A stretch of DNA of 41,952 bases from Streptomyces acidicola (GCF_009377235.1 NZ_VMNX01000063.1:1-41952), one strand, 5' to 3'. Counted from the stretch's first letter, positions 1 through 8,530 are shown. Notes: generated by a model not told the origin, from the letters alone. Numbers and translations: made by a program.

Positions 1-1
1 C

Positions 2-55
2 TCCGTACCCCCGCCGGGCGAGTCCACCGCCGCCTCCGAAGGGAGAACCCCGTGA
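2..55 (+). CDS. C-terminal tail of an upstream gene (partial)
   Basis: The frame entering from the left edge stays open for 17 codons and ends at a TGA that overlaps the GTG start of the next gene (GTGA). This matches the translational coupling used throughout the operon. The visible peptide is rich in Pro, Ser and Gly and has no diagnostic motif. In ebo clusters the neighbours of eboA are often a UbiA-type prenyltransferase or a sugar-phosphate cyclase, but nothing here identifies it. Confidence 0.35.
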   Translation, partial: SVPPPGESTAASEGRTP

Positions 56-837
56 ACGACCACCCCTCCATCCCGGGCGCCCCCGCGGCGGGCAGCACCC
101 TCGCCCTCGCCCTCGCCCCGTTCGACGAGCTGCGCACCTCCGTCAGCAGCCACCTCGACACCGCCGCCCGAGCCTGGTTCGACCGGGCCCTCGACGAGGC
201 TGCCGCCCGGCCGGGGCTCCACGGGCCCATCTCCGTCTGGGAGTTGCGCCTCGCCGAGGCGGGCCGACGGTGCGGTCCCGAGCACGCCGACGCCGTACGC
301 ATCCTCATCCTCCGCGCGGCCCGTGCCGACGCGGACACGCTCACCCGCGTCTACCGCCAGGGCACCGCCGCCGAACGCCGTGCCGTCCTGCACGCCCTGC
401 CCCACCTCGTGCCCGGCCCGGACGCCGTGACGATCGTGGAGGACGCCCTGCGCACCAACGACACCCGCCTGGTCGCCGCCGCGCTCGGCCCGTACGCCGC
501 CCGGCACCTGGACACCCACAACTGGCGGCACGGCGTCCTGAAGTGCCTGTTCACCGGCGTCCCCGTCGACGAGGTGGCAGACCTGGCCCACAGAGCCCGC
601 GCCGACGCCGAACTCGCCCGCATGCTCAGCGACTACGCCGATGAACGCAGCGCTGCGGGCCGTCCCGTACCCGAGGACCTCTACCGAGTCCTGGCCCTGA
701 CCGAGCCGGCGTCCGGGGGTGAGCACCCGCCCGGGCCAGAGCCCGCGTCCGGGCGAGCATCCGGACCCGCGACCGACGTGCCCACCGCTCCGGAGCCGTC
801 CCCCCACCCCGGCACCCCGTCCGGCAAGGAGTCCTGA
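52..837 (+). CDS. eboA: EboA domain-containing protein
   Basis: This 261-residue cytoplasmic protein resembles EboA, a helical repeat-like protein of the ebo clusters first noted in cyanobacteria (scytonemin export) and also found in pseudomonads and actinomycetes. Its biochemical role is unknown. Visible hallmarks are the 'FDRALDEAAARP' helix, the 'RVYRQGTAAERRAVLHALPHL' type segment near residues 100-120 and the 'HNWRHGVLKCLFTGVPVDEV' region near residue 160, where EboA proteins contact or resemble HEAT-like helices. The last 40 residues are a Pro/Ser/Gly-rich, low-complexity tail not expected in the core domain. Start is GTG behind GAAGGGAG. The stop overlaps the next ATG (TGATG), so the gene is co-translated with the TatD-like gene. 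Confidence 0.8.
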   Translation: MNDHPSIPGAPAAGSTLALALAPFDELRTSVSSHLDTAARAWFDRALDEAAARPGLHGPISVWELRLAEAGRRCGPEHADAVRILILRAARADADTLTRVYRQGTAAERRAVLHALPHLVPGPDAVTIVEDALRTNDTRLVAAALGPYAARHLDTHNWRHGVLKCLFTGVPVDEVADLAHRARADAELARMLSDYADERSAAGRPVPEDLYRVLALTEPASGGEHPPGPEPASGRASGPATDVPTAPEPSPHPGTPSGKES

Positions 838-1685
838 TGCGCATCTTCGACCCCCACATCCACATGACGTCACGGACCACCGACGACTACGAGGCCATGT
901 ACGCCGCGGGCGTCCGCGCCGTGGTCGAACCCTCCTTCTGGCTCGGTCAGCCCCGCACCTCGCCCGTCACCTTCCTCGACTACTTCGACTCCCTCCTCGG
1001 CTGGGAACCCTTTCGTGCCGCCCAGTACGGCATCGCCCACCACTGCACCCTCGCCCTCAACCCCAAGGAGGCGAACGACCCCCGGTGCGTGCCGGTCCTC
1101 GACGAACTGCCCCGCTATCTCGTCAAGGACCACGTCGTGGCCGTCGGTGAGATCGGCTACGACTCGATGACCCCCGCCGAGGACACCGCCCTCGCGACCC
1201 AGCTCCAGCTCGCCGCCGACCACGAACTGCCGGCCCTCGTCCACACCCCGCACCGCGACAAGCTCGCCGGCCTGCGCCGCACCCTCGACGTCGTCCGCGA
1301 GTCCTCGCTGGCCGCGGACCGGGTGCTGGTCGACCACCTCAACGAGACCACCGTCAAGGAGGCCAAGGACAGCGGCTGCTGGCTCGGCTTCTCCGTCTAT
1401 CCCGACACCAAGATGGACGAGGACCGGATGGTCGCGATCCTCAAGGAGTACGGCCCCGACAAGGTGCTCGTGAACTCGGCCGCGGACTGGGGGCGAAGCG
1501 ATCCCCTCAAGACCCGCAGGGTCGGTGACGCCATGCTCGCGAGCGGCTTCGGCGACGACGACGTCGACCGCGTGCTGTGGCGCAATCCCGTCGCCTTCTA
1601 TGGGCTCAGCGGCCGCCTCGACCTCGACGTCGCGGGCACGGCCGCCACCCATGAAGGCAACTCCGTCCTGCGCGGCGGGGAGTGA
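837..1685 (+). CDS. TatD-like metal-dependent hydrolase of ebo cluster (EboB-like)
   Basis: This 282-residue amidohydrolase-superfamily TIM barrel has the TatD metal ligands in order: H7 and H9 (PHIHM), E105 (AVGEIGY), H136 (ALVHTPH), H167 (VDHLNE) and D217 (SAADWG). TatD relatives are two-metal nucleases or phosphoesterases; the ebo-linked subgroup is a small-molecule enzyme of unknown substrate. It overlaps eboA by one base and stands 3 bp before eboE. That order (EboA, TatD, EboE) is the conserved ebo arrangement and is why I place it in this pathway rather than in DNA repair. Fold and metal site are certain; the substrate is unknown. Confidence 0.82.
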   Translation: MRIFDPHIHMTSRTTDDYEAMYAAGVRAVVEPSFWLGQPRTSPVTFLDYFDSLLGWEPFRAAQYGIAHHCTLALNPKEANDPRCVPVLDELPRYLVKDHVVAVGEIGYDSMTPAEDTALATQLQLAADHELPALVHTPHRDKLAGLRRTLDVVRESSLAADRVLVDHLNETTVKEAKDSGCWLGFSVYPDTKMDEDRMVAILKEYGPDKVLVNSAADWGRSDPLKTRRVGDAMLASGFGDDDVDRVLWRNPVAFYGLSGRLDLDVAGTAATHEGNSVLRGGE

Positions 1686-1688
1686 GCG

Positions 1689-2894
1689 ATGCGCTTCCGC
1701 CACCCCGACGGCTCCACCGTCCACCTCGCCTACTGCACCAACGTCCACCCGGCCGAGACCCTCGACGGCGTTCTCGCCCAGCTCCGCGACCACTGCGAAC
1801 CCGTGCGCCGCAGGCTCGGCCGTGACCGCCTCGGCATCGGGCTGTGGCTCGCGAAGGACGCCGCCCACGCCCTCGTCACCGACCCGTCTGCGCTGCGTGG
1901 GCTGCGCACCGAACTCGACCGCCGCGGCCTTGAGGTCGTCACCCTCAACGGCTTCCCCTATGAGGGCTTCGGCGCCGAAGAGGTCAAGTACCGCGTCTAC
2001 AAGCCGGACTGGGCCGACCCGGAACGCCTCGACCACACCTCGGCCCTGGCCCGCGTCCTCGCAGGGCTTCTCCCCGACGACGCCACCGAGGGCACCATCT
2101 CGACCCTGCCGCTGGCCTGGCACACCGCGTATGACGACGACCGTGCCGCCCGCGCCCACGAGGCACTGACCACTCTCGCCGAACGCCTCGACGCCCTGCA
2201 CGAGCTGACCGGCCGCTCCATCCGCGTCGGCCTGGAACCCGAACCAGGCTGCACGGTCGAGACCACCGCCGACGCCATCGGCCCGCTCACCGCGATCGGT
2301 CACGACCGCATCGGTATCTGCGTCGACACCTGCCACCTCGCCACCTCCTTCGAAGATCCGCACACCGCGTTGGACGCGCTCACCCGCGCCCACGTCCCCA
2401 TCGTGAAGTCCCAGCTCTCAGCCGCCCTGCACGCCGAACACCCCCATCTCCCCGAGGTCCGTGAGGCACTCGCCGCCTTCGACGAGCCCCGCTTCCTGCA
2501 CCAGACCCGCACCTCCCCCACTCTCAACTCGGTTCGAGCGGGAGGGACCCCCATCTCCGCGGGACTGCGCGGCACCGACGACCTGGGTGAGGCCCTCACG
2601 GGCGACGCCCTGCCCGACGCCTCGCCCTGGCGCGCCCACTTCCACGTCCCGCTGCACGCGGCTCCCGCCGCGCCCCTCACCTCCACCCTCCCCGAACTCC
2701 GCACCGCCCTGACCCGCCTCGTGGGCGGCGCCCATCCGCTCACGAGGCACCTGGAGGTGGAGACCTACACCTGGCAGGCCCTTCCACCCGAGCTGCGCCC
2801 TCGCGGCCGCGCTCAGCTCGCCGAGGGCATAGCCGCCGAACTCGCCCTCGCCCGTGACCTGTTGACCGACCTCGGCCTCAAGGAGCTGCCGTGA
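1689..2894 (+). CDS. eboE: Metabolite traffic protein EboE (TIM-barrel, xylose-isomerase-like)
   Basis: A 401-residue xylose-isomerase-like TIM barrel of the EboE family. Candidate metal ligands are the Glu in GLEPEPG (near 180), Asp and His in CVDTCHLAT (near 213), His in HFHVPLH (near 320) and Glu in LEVETYTW (near 357). The substrate is unknown; ebo genes are tied genetically to moving or maturing a precursor metabolite towards the periplasm or export. ATG start at 1689, 3 bp after the TatD-like gene. The stop overlaps the next GTG. Between 'HQTRTS' and 'GLRGTDDL' sit about 15 residues that appear to be translated from an inserted palindromic repeat (see 2512-2554), a likely surface-loop insertion that keeps the frame. 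Confidence 0.82.
   Translation: MRFRHPDGSTVHLAYCTNVHPAETLDGVLAQLRDHCEPVRRRLGRDRLGIGLWLAKDAAHALVTDPSALRGLRTELDRRGLEVVTLNGFPYEGFGAEEVKYRVYKPDWADPERLDHTSALARVLAGLLPDDATEGTISTLPLAWHTAYDDDRAARAHEALTTLAERLDALHELTGRSIRVGLEPEPGCTVETTADAIGPLTAIGHDRIGICVDTCHLATSFEDPHTALDALTRAHVPIVKSQLSAALHAEHPHLPEVREALAAFDEPRFLHQTRTSPTLNSVRAGGTPISAGLRGTDDLGEALTGDALPDASPWRAHFHVPLHAAPAAPLTSTLPELRTALTRLVGGAHPLTRHLEVETYTWQALPPELRPRGRAQLAEGIAAELALARDLLTDLGLKELP
2512..2554 (+). repeat. Streptomyces-type palindromic repeat inserted in frame in eboE
   Basis: The stretch starts with a C-rich run (CTCCCCCACTCTC), passes a GTTCGAGCGGGAGGG core and ends in ACCCCCATC. I recognise this layout as a short imperfectly palindromic repeat often scattered in Streptomyces genomes. 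The inner part can fold (CTCTCAACTCG against CGAGCGGGAG). Here it lies inside eboE without breaking the frame. Family membership is from memory, not a search. Confidence 0.5.
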
Positions 2895-4285
2895 AGCCTC
2901 ACCCCGAAGCGGGGCCCACTCCTCTCCTCGTCCTGGACGTCGTCGGCCTCACCCCCCGGCTCCTCGACCACATGCCCCACCTCAAGACCCTCGGTCAGTC
3001 CGGCTCCCGGGCCCACCTCGGCACCGTCCTGCCCGCCGTCACCTGCGCCGCCCAGTCCACGTTCCTGACCGGCACGTTCCCCGCCGAGCACGGCATCGTC
3101 GGCAACGGCTGGTACTTCCGCGAACTCGGCGACGTCCTGCTCTGGCGCCAGCACAACGGCCTCGTCGCCGGGGACAAGCTGTGGGACGCCGCCCGCCGCG
3201 CCCATCCCGGCTACACGGTCGCCAATATCTGCTGGTGGTACGCCATGGGCGCGGATACCGACATCACTGTCACCCCTCGTCCGATCTACTACTCCGACGG
3301 CCGCAAGGAACCCGACTGCTACACCCGGCCCCCGGCCTTGCACGACGAACTCACGGAGAAATTCGGCACGTTCCCGCTCTTCAGCTTCTGGGGCCCCGGT
3401 GCCGGCCTCGACTCCAGCCGCTGGATCATCGACGCGACCCGCCACATCATCCGGACCCGGCACCCGGATCTGACTCTCTGCTACCTTCCTCATCTCGACT
3501 ACGACCTGCAGCGCTACGGCCCCGACGACCCGCGCTCCCTGAAAGCGGCCACCGACCTGGACACCGCGCTCGCACCCCTCCTCGACGACGCCCGCGCGGA
3601 GGGCCGTACAGTCGTCGCGCTGTCCGAGTACGGCATCACCCGTGTGAGCCGTCCCGTCGACATCAACCGCGCACTGCGCCGCGCCGGCCTCCTCGAAGTG
3701 CACACGCAGGACGGCATGGAGTACCTCGACCCGATGGCCTCCCGTGCCTTCGCGGTCGCCGACCACCAGATCGCCCACGTCTACGTACGCCGCCCCGAGG
3801 ACCTGGAGGCGACCAGGGCAGCACTCGCCGACCTGCCCGGCATCGAGCAGCTCCTCGACGACGAGGGCAAGAAGACCCACCACCTGGACCACCCGCGCTC
3901 CGGCGAACTCGTCGCCGTCGCGGAGCCGGACGCCTGGTTCACGTACTACTACTGGCTCGACGACGCCCGCGCGCCCGACTTCGCACAGCTCGTCGAGATC
4001 CACCGCAAACCCGGCTACGACCCGGTCGAGCTGTTCATGGATCCGCTCGACCCCTACGTAAAACTCAAGGCGGCCACGGCACTCGCCCGCAAGAAACTCG
4101 GCATGCGCTACCGCATGGCGGTCGTGCCCCTGGACCCGTCACCTATTCGCGGCAGCCACGGCCGCCTTCCCACGAGCGACGACGACGGTCCGCTCATCAT
4201 CTGCTCCACCCCCCGCGCTGTCGACGGCCGCCTCGCGGCCACCGATGTGAAACCACTGCTGCTCCACCTCGCCGGTCTCGACTGA
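2891..4285 (+). CDS. Alkaline-phosphatase-superfamily (nucleotide pyrophosphatase/phosphodiesterase-like) protein of ebo cluster
   Basis: 464 residues. N-terminal 'LLVLDVVGLTP' is the first metal-binding strand, and T51 in 'PAVTCAAQSTFLTG' sits where the nucleophilic Thr of nucleotide pyrophosphatase/phosphodiesterases lies. 'PHLDYDLQRYG' (near 195) and 'VADHQIAH' (near 290) supply the remaining Asp/His zinc ligands, and 'LSEYG' replaces the usual SDHG. No signal peptide, so it should act in the cytoplasm. Such a phosphodiesterase is the usual sixth member of ebo clusters; the substrate is unknown. Start is GTG overlapping the eboE stop (GTGA). It ends the tightly coupled part of the operon; the next gene is 115 bp on. 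Confidence 0.8.
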   Translation: MKPHPEAGPTPLLVLDVVGLTPRLLDHMPHLKTLGQSGSRAHLGTVLPAVTCAAQSTFLTGTFPAEHGIVGNGWYFRELGDVLLWRQHNGLVAGDKLWDAARRAHPGYTVANICWWYAMGADTDITVTPRPIYYSDGRKEPDCYTRPPALHDELTEKFGTFPLFSFWGPGAGLDSSRWIIDATRHIIRTRHPDLTLCYLPHLDYDLQRYGPDDPRSLKAATDLDTALAPLLDDARAEGRTVVALSEYGITRVSRPVDINRALRRAGLLEVHTQDGMEYLDPMASRAFAVADHQIAHVYVRRPEDLEATRAALADLPGIEQLLDDEGKKTHHLDHPRSGELVAVAEPDAWFTYYYWLDDARAPDFAQLVEIHRKPGYDPVELFMDPLDPYVKLKAATALARKKLGMRYRMAVVPLDPSPIRGSHGRLPTSDDDGPLIICSTPRAVDGRLAATDVKPLLLHLAGLD

Positions 4286-4400
4286 TCGGCGCCGACGGGC
4301 ACGCCATGGCCCGCGGTCCCACCCGACCGGTCTCTTCCGACTGATCACAAGTGAAGCACTCACCACTGACAACGCCCCACGACACCGAGGAGTTCCAGGC

Positions 4401-5471
4401 ATGAGCCGCTTGATCCGCCCCAGCAGCACGGCTGCCACCAGCAAGAACAACGATCCCGAACTCTCCCACCGGCTGAGCCGAAGAGGCATGCTCGGCGTGG
4501 CCGCGGGCGCCACGGCCGCCGCTCTCCTGGGTACGGCCGCGTCTCCCGCCTCGGCCGCCACTTCTGCCACGGCCGAGGCGGCGGGCCGGGGCCGTCCCGT
4601 CCTGCCGCCCGGGCGGCTCGGCATCCAGCTGTACAGCCTGCGCGACAAGGTCTCCACGCTCGGTTTCGCGCCTGTCTTCGCCGAACTGGAGAAGTACGGC
4701 TACGACGAGGTCGAGTTCGCCGGCTACACGCAGGGCTCCGCGGGTCCCATCACGCTCGCCCAGCTCAAGCGCCTGGCCCGCAACCACGGCCTGAACCCGA
4801 TCGGCAGCCACGTCGGCTACTACTCCAGCGACCCCAACGCCTACACGTTCGCGCAGAATCTGGACAAGGTCCTCGACGACGCCCAGGCTCTTGGCCTGAA
4901 GCACATCGGCACCGCCGCCGGCCCGTTCCGCTACGGCTCGACCGTCGACGCGTGGAAGCGGGCCGCCGAGGAGTTCAACACCTACGGTGCGGCGGCCAGG
5001 GCCCGGGGCATGAAGTTCTACCAGCACAACCACTCCGAGGAGTTCTCCTTCGCCACCGACGACCCCAAGGTCCGCCTCTACGACGTGCTGCTCGCCGAGA
5101 CCGACCCCGACCTGGTCCACCTGGAGATGGACATCTACTGGGCCTATGTCGCCCAGTTCCGCTTCTCCAAGCGGCCCGACGGCACACCCGCGCCTTTCGA
5201 GCCCATCGACTACGTACTCAAGCAGCCGGACCGCTACCCGCTCTTCCACGTCAAGGACGGCGAGAGCGACCCGTCCAACCCCTACGGCTACCGCATGGTC
5301 GACGTCGGCGACGGCGACATCGACTACCAGCGATTCATCTCGGCGGTCACCCGCCTCCAGGGGCACCGCCTCGCCCACCACTGGCAGGCCGAGCACGACA
5401 ACCCCACAGATTCGTTCACCTTCGCCCGCCGCTCCAGCGCGCACCTGCACTCGCTGAGGGAGAACTGCTGA
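4401..5471 (+). CDS. Tat-exported sugar phosphate isomerase/epimerase-like TIM barrel
   Basis: A 356-residue protein with a twin-arginine signal: 'LSRRGMLGVAAGA' with RR at 27-28, a hydrophobic Ala/Leu stretch to about residue 48 and an ASA-type cleavage site near 50-52. The mature part begins 'LGIQLYSLRDKV' and carries the AP-endonuclease-2/xylose-isomerase fold. Ligand candidates are E in 'YDEVEFAGY', E in 'NHSEEF', D in 'HLEMDIYWA', H in 'FHVKDGE' and E in 'WQAEHDN'. The family isomerises or epimerises sugars; secreted members often accompany oxidised-sugar metabolism. ATG preceded by a strong GAGGAG. The gap to the upstream gene suggests its own promoter or a looser operon link. It ends 75 bp before a perfect hairpin. 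Confidence 0.8.
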   Translation: MSRLIRPSSTAATSKNNDPELSHRLSRRGMLGVAAGATAAALLGTAASPASAATSATAEAAGRGRPVLPPGRLGIQLYSLRDKVSTLGFAPVFAELEKYGYDEVEFAGYTQGSAGPITLAQLKRLARNHGLNPIGSHVGYYSSDPNAYTFAQNLDKVLDDAQALGLKHIGTAAGPFRYGSTVDAWKRAAEEFNTYGAAARARGMKFYQHNHSEEFSFATDDPKVRLYDVLLAETDPDLVHLEMDIYWAYVAQFRFSKRPDGTPAPFEPIDYVLKQPDRYPLFHVKDGESDPSNPYGYRMVDVGDGDIDYQRFISAVTRLQGHRLAHHWQAEHDNPTDSFTFARRSSAHLHSLRENC

Positions 5472-5545
5472 CGGCACCACCGGCACAACAGAAGGTCACC
5501 CGGCACGGCAGGACGTCATCCGGCACGGCAGGTGTACCCGGCACA

Positions 5546-5594
5546 CATGAAGCGGCCGTCCAGTGGTATCGGGCCACTGGACGGCCGCTTCATG
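5546..5594. terminator. Perfect 21-bp-stem bidirectional hairpin
   Basis: Bases 5546-5566 and 5574-5594 are exact inverted complements separated by a 7-base loop (TATCGGG). The hairpin lies between the convergent isomerase-like gene (ends 5471) and the OFA transporter (ends 5604). Without a T-tract, as is common in Streptomyces, it should stop transcription from both sides. Confidence 0.85.
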
Positions 5595-5603
5595 CATGGA
5601 GTG

Positions 5604-6995
5604 TCAGGTGGTCGCGTCCGCGGTCCGCCGGAACAACCCTCCCTTCGTGGGACCGCCCGGCTGTCGCAGCAGCAGGGAGAGACCGGCGGCGACCAGGGAC
5701 ACCACCCCGGCCGTCGTGTACGCGCCCACAAAGCCCCACGCGTCGATGACCACGGCGCCCAGGCCGCCGCCGAAGAGACCGCTGACGAGCTTGGCGCTGT
5801 AGACCATGCCGTAGTTGGAGGCGTTGTTGTTCTCGCCGAAGTAGTCGGGGACGAGTGTGGCGAACAAGGGGTAGAACGCGCCTCCGCCGAAGCCGGAGAG
5901 GAACGCGAAACCCAGGAAGAGCGGTTCGTTGCGGATCTCGCCCGCCCACAGCACCCCGAACTGGGCCACCGCGAGGACGAGACAGACGTACGTGAGCGTC
6001 GTGCGCCGGCCGAGCCGGTCGGACAGCCAGCCGACGACGCCCCGGCCCGTGCCGTTGATGACGGACATCACGCCCATGGAGGACGCAGCGACCAGCGGAC
6101 CGAAACCCATCTCCTTGGCGAACGGAACCTGAAAGGAGATACCGAAGATGGACACGCCCGCACAACACAGCATGCAGAACCACATGAGCGGGACGACGCC
6201 GGTCCGCAGCGCCTCGCCCGGGGTGTACTGGCGCGAGGCAGGCGGGTTCTTGGCCAGTGCGGCGGACGACTTGGCGTCACCCGCCCGGTTCAGCGGATCC
6301 ACCTGCTCCGGCCACCAGTTCTTCGGCGGGTCCTTGAAGAACAGTCCCGACACCAGGGTGACCGCCAGCACATAGAAGCCGACGAGGTCGAGCACCGTAC
6401 GGTAGTTGGATGTGTTGAAGCCATACGAGAACAGGAAAATGAATGGCACGGCCCCATACGCGAACGCGCCGTTCACCAGCCCTGTCTTGCCGCCCCTGCG
6501 CTCCGGATACCACTTGCCGACCATGTTGACGCAGGTCGAGTAGATCAGTCCGGAACCGAGCCCGCCCAGAACGCCGAAGCCCAGCAGGGCTGCCCCGACG
6601 TTCGGCGCGTGACTCAGGCTCACAAAACCGATCAGCGAGCAGAACGACCCCGTGACCATGGCGGCACGGCTGCTGAGGATGCCCTTCTCACGGAGCTTTC
6701 CGGCGGGGAAGGAGACCCCCGCCTGGAAGAAGATCCACACGCTCAGCACCCAGAAGGTGTTGGTCGAGGACCAGTGGTGGGCCCGGGAGAGGGTGTCATC
6801 GGCGGCCCCGAAGGCGTACTCGAAGACGCTGATGGCGAGCATGGCCGCCCACGGCAGGGCCACCATCGTCCACCTCGGCAGCCCGAGGATCTGCCGGTCC
6901 GATTCTCCAACTCGGTAGACGCGCCCCCTGAGGTCGGTGATTTCGCGGTACCGCGTACTGTCGGTCGTACCTCGGGCGAGGGGCTCGGCCGTCAT
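5604..6995 (-). CDS. OFA-family MFS transporter (oxalate/formate type), copy 1
   Basis: 463 residues, about 12 membrane segments after a 35-residue cytoplasmic start (YREITDLRGRVYRVGE). It belongs to the OFA (oxalate:formate antiporter) branch of the major facilitator superfamily. Shared signatures are 'STCVNMVGKWYPERRGG', 'KDPPKNWWPEQVDPL' in the central loop and 'INGTGRGVVGWLSDRLGRR' in the second half. ATG behind AGGGGGGACC. It lies 36 bp downstream of copy 2 on the same strand, so the two are co-transcribed. Linkage to formyl-CoA:oxalate CoA-transferase makes oxalate, formate or a related small acid the likely cargo; direction and exact substrate are inferred. Confidence 0.85.
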   Translation of the reverse strand: MTAEPLARGTTDSTRYREITDLRGRVYRVGESDRQILGLPRWTMVALPWAAMLAISVFEYAFGAADDTLSRAHHWSSTNTFWVLSVWIFFQAGVSFPAGKLREKGILSSRAAMVTGSFCSLIGFVSLSHAPNVGAALLGFGVLGGLGSGLIYSTCVNMVGKWYPERRGGKTGLVNGAFAYGAVPFIFLFSYGFNTSNYRTVLDLVGFYVLAVTLVSGLFFKDPPKNWWPEQVDPLNRAGDAKSSAALAKNPPASRQYTPGEALRTGVVPLMWFCMLCCAGVSIFGISFQVPFAKEMGFGPLVAASSMGVMSVINGTGRGVVGWLSDRLGRRTTLTYVCLVLAVAQFGVLWAGEIRNEPLFLGFAFLSGFGGGAFYPLFATLVPDYFGENNNASNYGMVYSAKLVSGLFGGGLGAVVIDAWGFVGAYTTAGVVSLVAAGLSLLLRQPGGPTKGGLFRRTADATT

Positions 6996-7031
6996 GTCCG
7001 GTCCCCCTGCCCTGTCTGACCAACGGTCATG

Positions 7032-8420
7032 TCAGGCCATCTCCTCACCCAGAGGCTGCGGGTTGGGCGCGATGCCCCGGGTACGCGGCCGGTCCGGTGA
7101 CTTCAGGAACAGCGCGAGGACGGCCGACGCGAGACCGATGGAGCCGGCCAGCACGAACGCGCCCTCGTAGTCCCAGGCACTCACCACGACCGCGCCCATG
7201 CCGGAGCCCACGAGACCGGAGATGAGCTTCGAGCTGTAGACCATGCCGTAGTTGGAGGCGTTGTTGTTCTCCCCGAAGTAGTCCGCCGTCATGGCCGCGA
7301 ACAGCGGGAAGATCGCGCCGCCGCCGAACCCGGACACCATGGAGCAGAACAGGAAGAACGGCATACTGCCCATCTGGCCGGAGACGAGCACACCGAACTG
7401 GGCGGTGCCCAGCACGACGCACACGATGATCAGCGTGTTGCGCCGACCGAAGCGGTCGGAGATCCAGCCGATCACACCGCGTCCCGTGCCGTTGACGATG
7501 GCCTTCAGGGACATCGCCGTGGCCACGATTCCGCCCGCGAAGCCCATGTCCTTGCCGAACGGCACCTGGAAGGCGATACCGAAGATGTTGATTCCGGCCG
7601 TGCACAGCAGACAGAACCACATCATCCACAGGACGGGTGTGCGGGCTGCCTCCCTCGGGGTGTACTGCTTCACCGCCGGAGGGTTCTTCTCCAGGGCCCG
7701 CCGGATCTTCGGGTCGTCGGTCTGCTTCAGCGGGTCGACGTGCGGCGGCCACCAGTTCTTCGGCGGGTCCTTGAAGAACCATCCCGCGAAGGCCACGACG
7801 GCGCAGCAGATGAGCCCCACCATCACCAGGACGCCCTGGTAGTTGCTGAGGTCCATGTACGAGGTGAACAGGAACACGAAGGGCACCGAGCCGTAGGCGA
7901 AGCCGCCGTTGACCATGCCGGTCTTGCCGCCCTTGCGCTCCGGATACCACTTGCCGACCATGTTCACGCAGGTCGCGTAGACCAGGCCGGCGCCGATGCC
8001 GCTGAACATGCCGAAGCCGATGTACGCGACGATCACGTGAGGCGCGTACGCCAGCGAGACATAGCCGCAGACAGTGCCGAACGCGCCGAGCATCATCGCG
8101 TACCGTGCGGGCAACTTGCCGCTCTCGCGCAGCTGTCCCGCTGGGAAGGCGACGGCGGCCTGGAAGAACACCCAGACGCCCATCAGCCAGAATATGTGCC
8201 CACTGTTCCAGAGGTGGGCCTCGTGCAGGGTGTCCTCGGCGGATGTGAACGCGTACTCCGAGGAACTGATGCCCAGCATCCCCATCCAGGGGAAGAGCAC
8301 CATGGTCCAGCGCGGTCGCCCCATGATGTCCCGGTCGGTCTCACCGACGCGGTACAGGCGGCCATTGCGGTCCGTCACCTCCCTATAAGGGACGGACGTC
8401 GTCAGGTCGGTGGTTGTCAT
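7032..8420 (-). CDS. OFA-family MFS transporter (oxalate/formate type), copy 2
   Basis: 462 residues, closely related to copy 1 along its whole length: 'ATCVNMVGKWYPERKGG', 'KDPPKNWWPPHVDPL', 'VNGTGRGVIGWISDRFGRR' and 'YFGENNNASNYGMVYS'. I place the start at the ATG at 8418-8420, which has AAGGGG about 10 bases upstream; the frame remains open for 32 more codons but with unnatural composition. As first gene of the pair it probably carries the promoter. Two similar transporters side by side may divide labour, for example one importer-antiporter and one exporter of the product, or differ in affinity. That is inference. Confidence 0.85.
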   Translation of the reverse strand: MTTTDLTTSVPYREVTDRNGRLYRVGETDRDIMGRPRWTMVLFPWMGMLGISSSEYAFTSAEDTLHEAHLWNSGHIFWLMGVWVFFQAAVAFPAGQLRESGKLPARYAMMLGAFGTVCGYVSLAYAPHVIVAYIGFGMFSGIGAGLVYATCVNMVGKWYPERKGGKTGMVNGGFAYGSVPFVFLFTSYMDLSNYQGVLVMVGLICCAVVAFAGWFFKDPPKNWWPPHVDPLKQTDDPKIRRALEKNPPAVKQYTPREAARTPVLWMMWFCLLCTAGINIFGIAFQVPFGKDMGFAGGIVATAMSLKAIVNGTGRGVIGWISDRFGRRNTLIIVCVVLGTAQFGVLVSGQMGSMPFFLFCSMVSGFGGGAIFPLFAAMTADYFGENNNASNYGMVYSSKLISGLVGSGMGAVVVSAWDYEGAFVLAGSIGLASAVLALFLKSPDRPRTRGIAPNPQPLGEEMA

Positions 8421-8497
8421 ATCGCGAAAGCACCCCTTGCGTCGAAAGTTCTGGCCAGCGCCCCCTGTCCAATGCCTTTCGTGTGCGCACGGGTCCT

Positions 8498-8530
8498 GGG
8501 GGCGGCCGACGCGCACCGTCGGCCGCCCCC
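8498..8530. terminator. Strong GC hairpin between acyl-CoA ligase and OFA genes
   Basis: GGGGGCGGCCGACG (8498-8511) pairs perfectly with CGTCGGCCGCCCCC (8517-8530) around a 5-base loop. It lies downstream of the acyl-CoA ligase gene and upstream of the OFA pair on the same strand. It could terminate the enzyme operon or sit in the leader of the transporter mRNA. Confidence 0.65.

Noticed and set aside
870..2393. A 507-codon - strand frame opposite the TatD-like and eboE genes
   Set aside because: High-GC genes often leave a long open antisense frame. Its composition is Val/Gly/Glu-rich without motifs, while both + strand genes have complete active sites.
5532..7019. A 495-codon + strand frame opposite the OFA transporter
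   Set aside because: It is polar, Arg/Glu/His/Pro-rich shadow coding; the - strand carries a full transporter.
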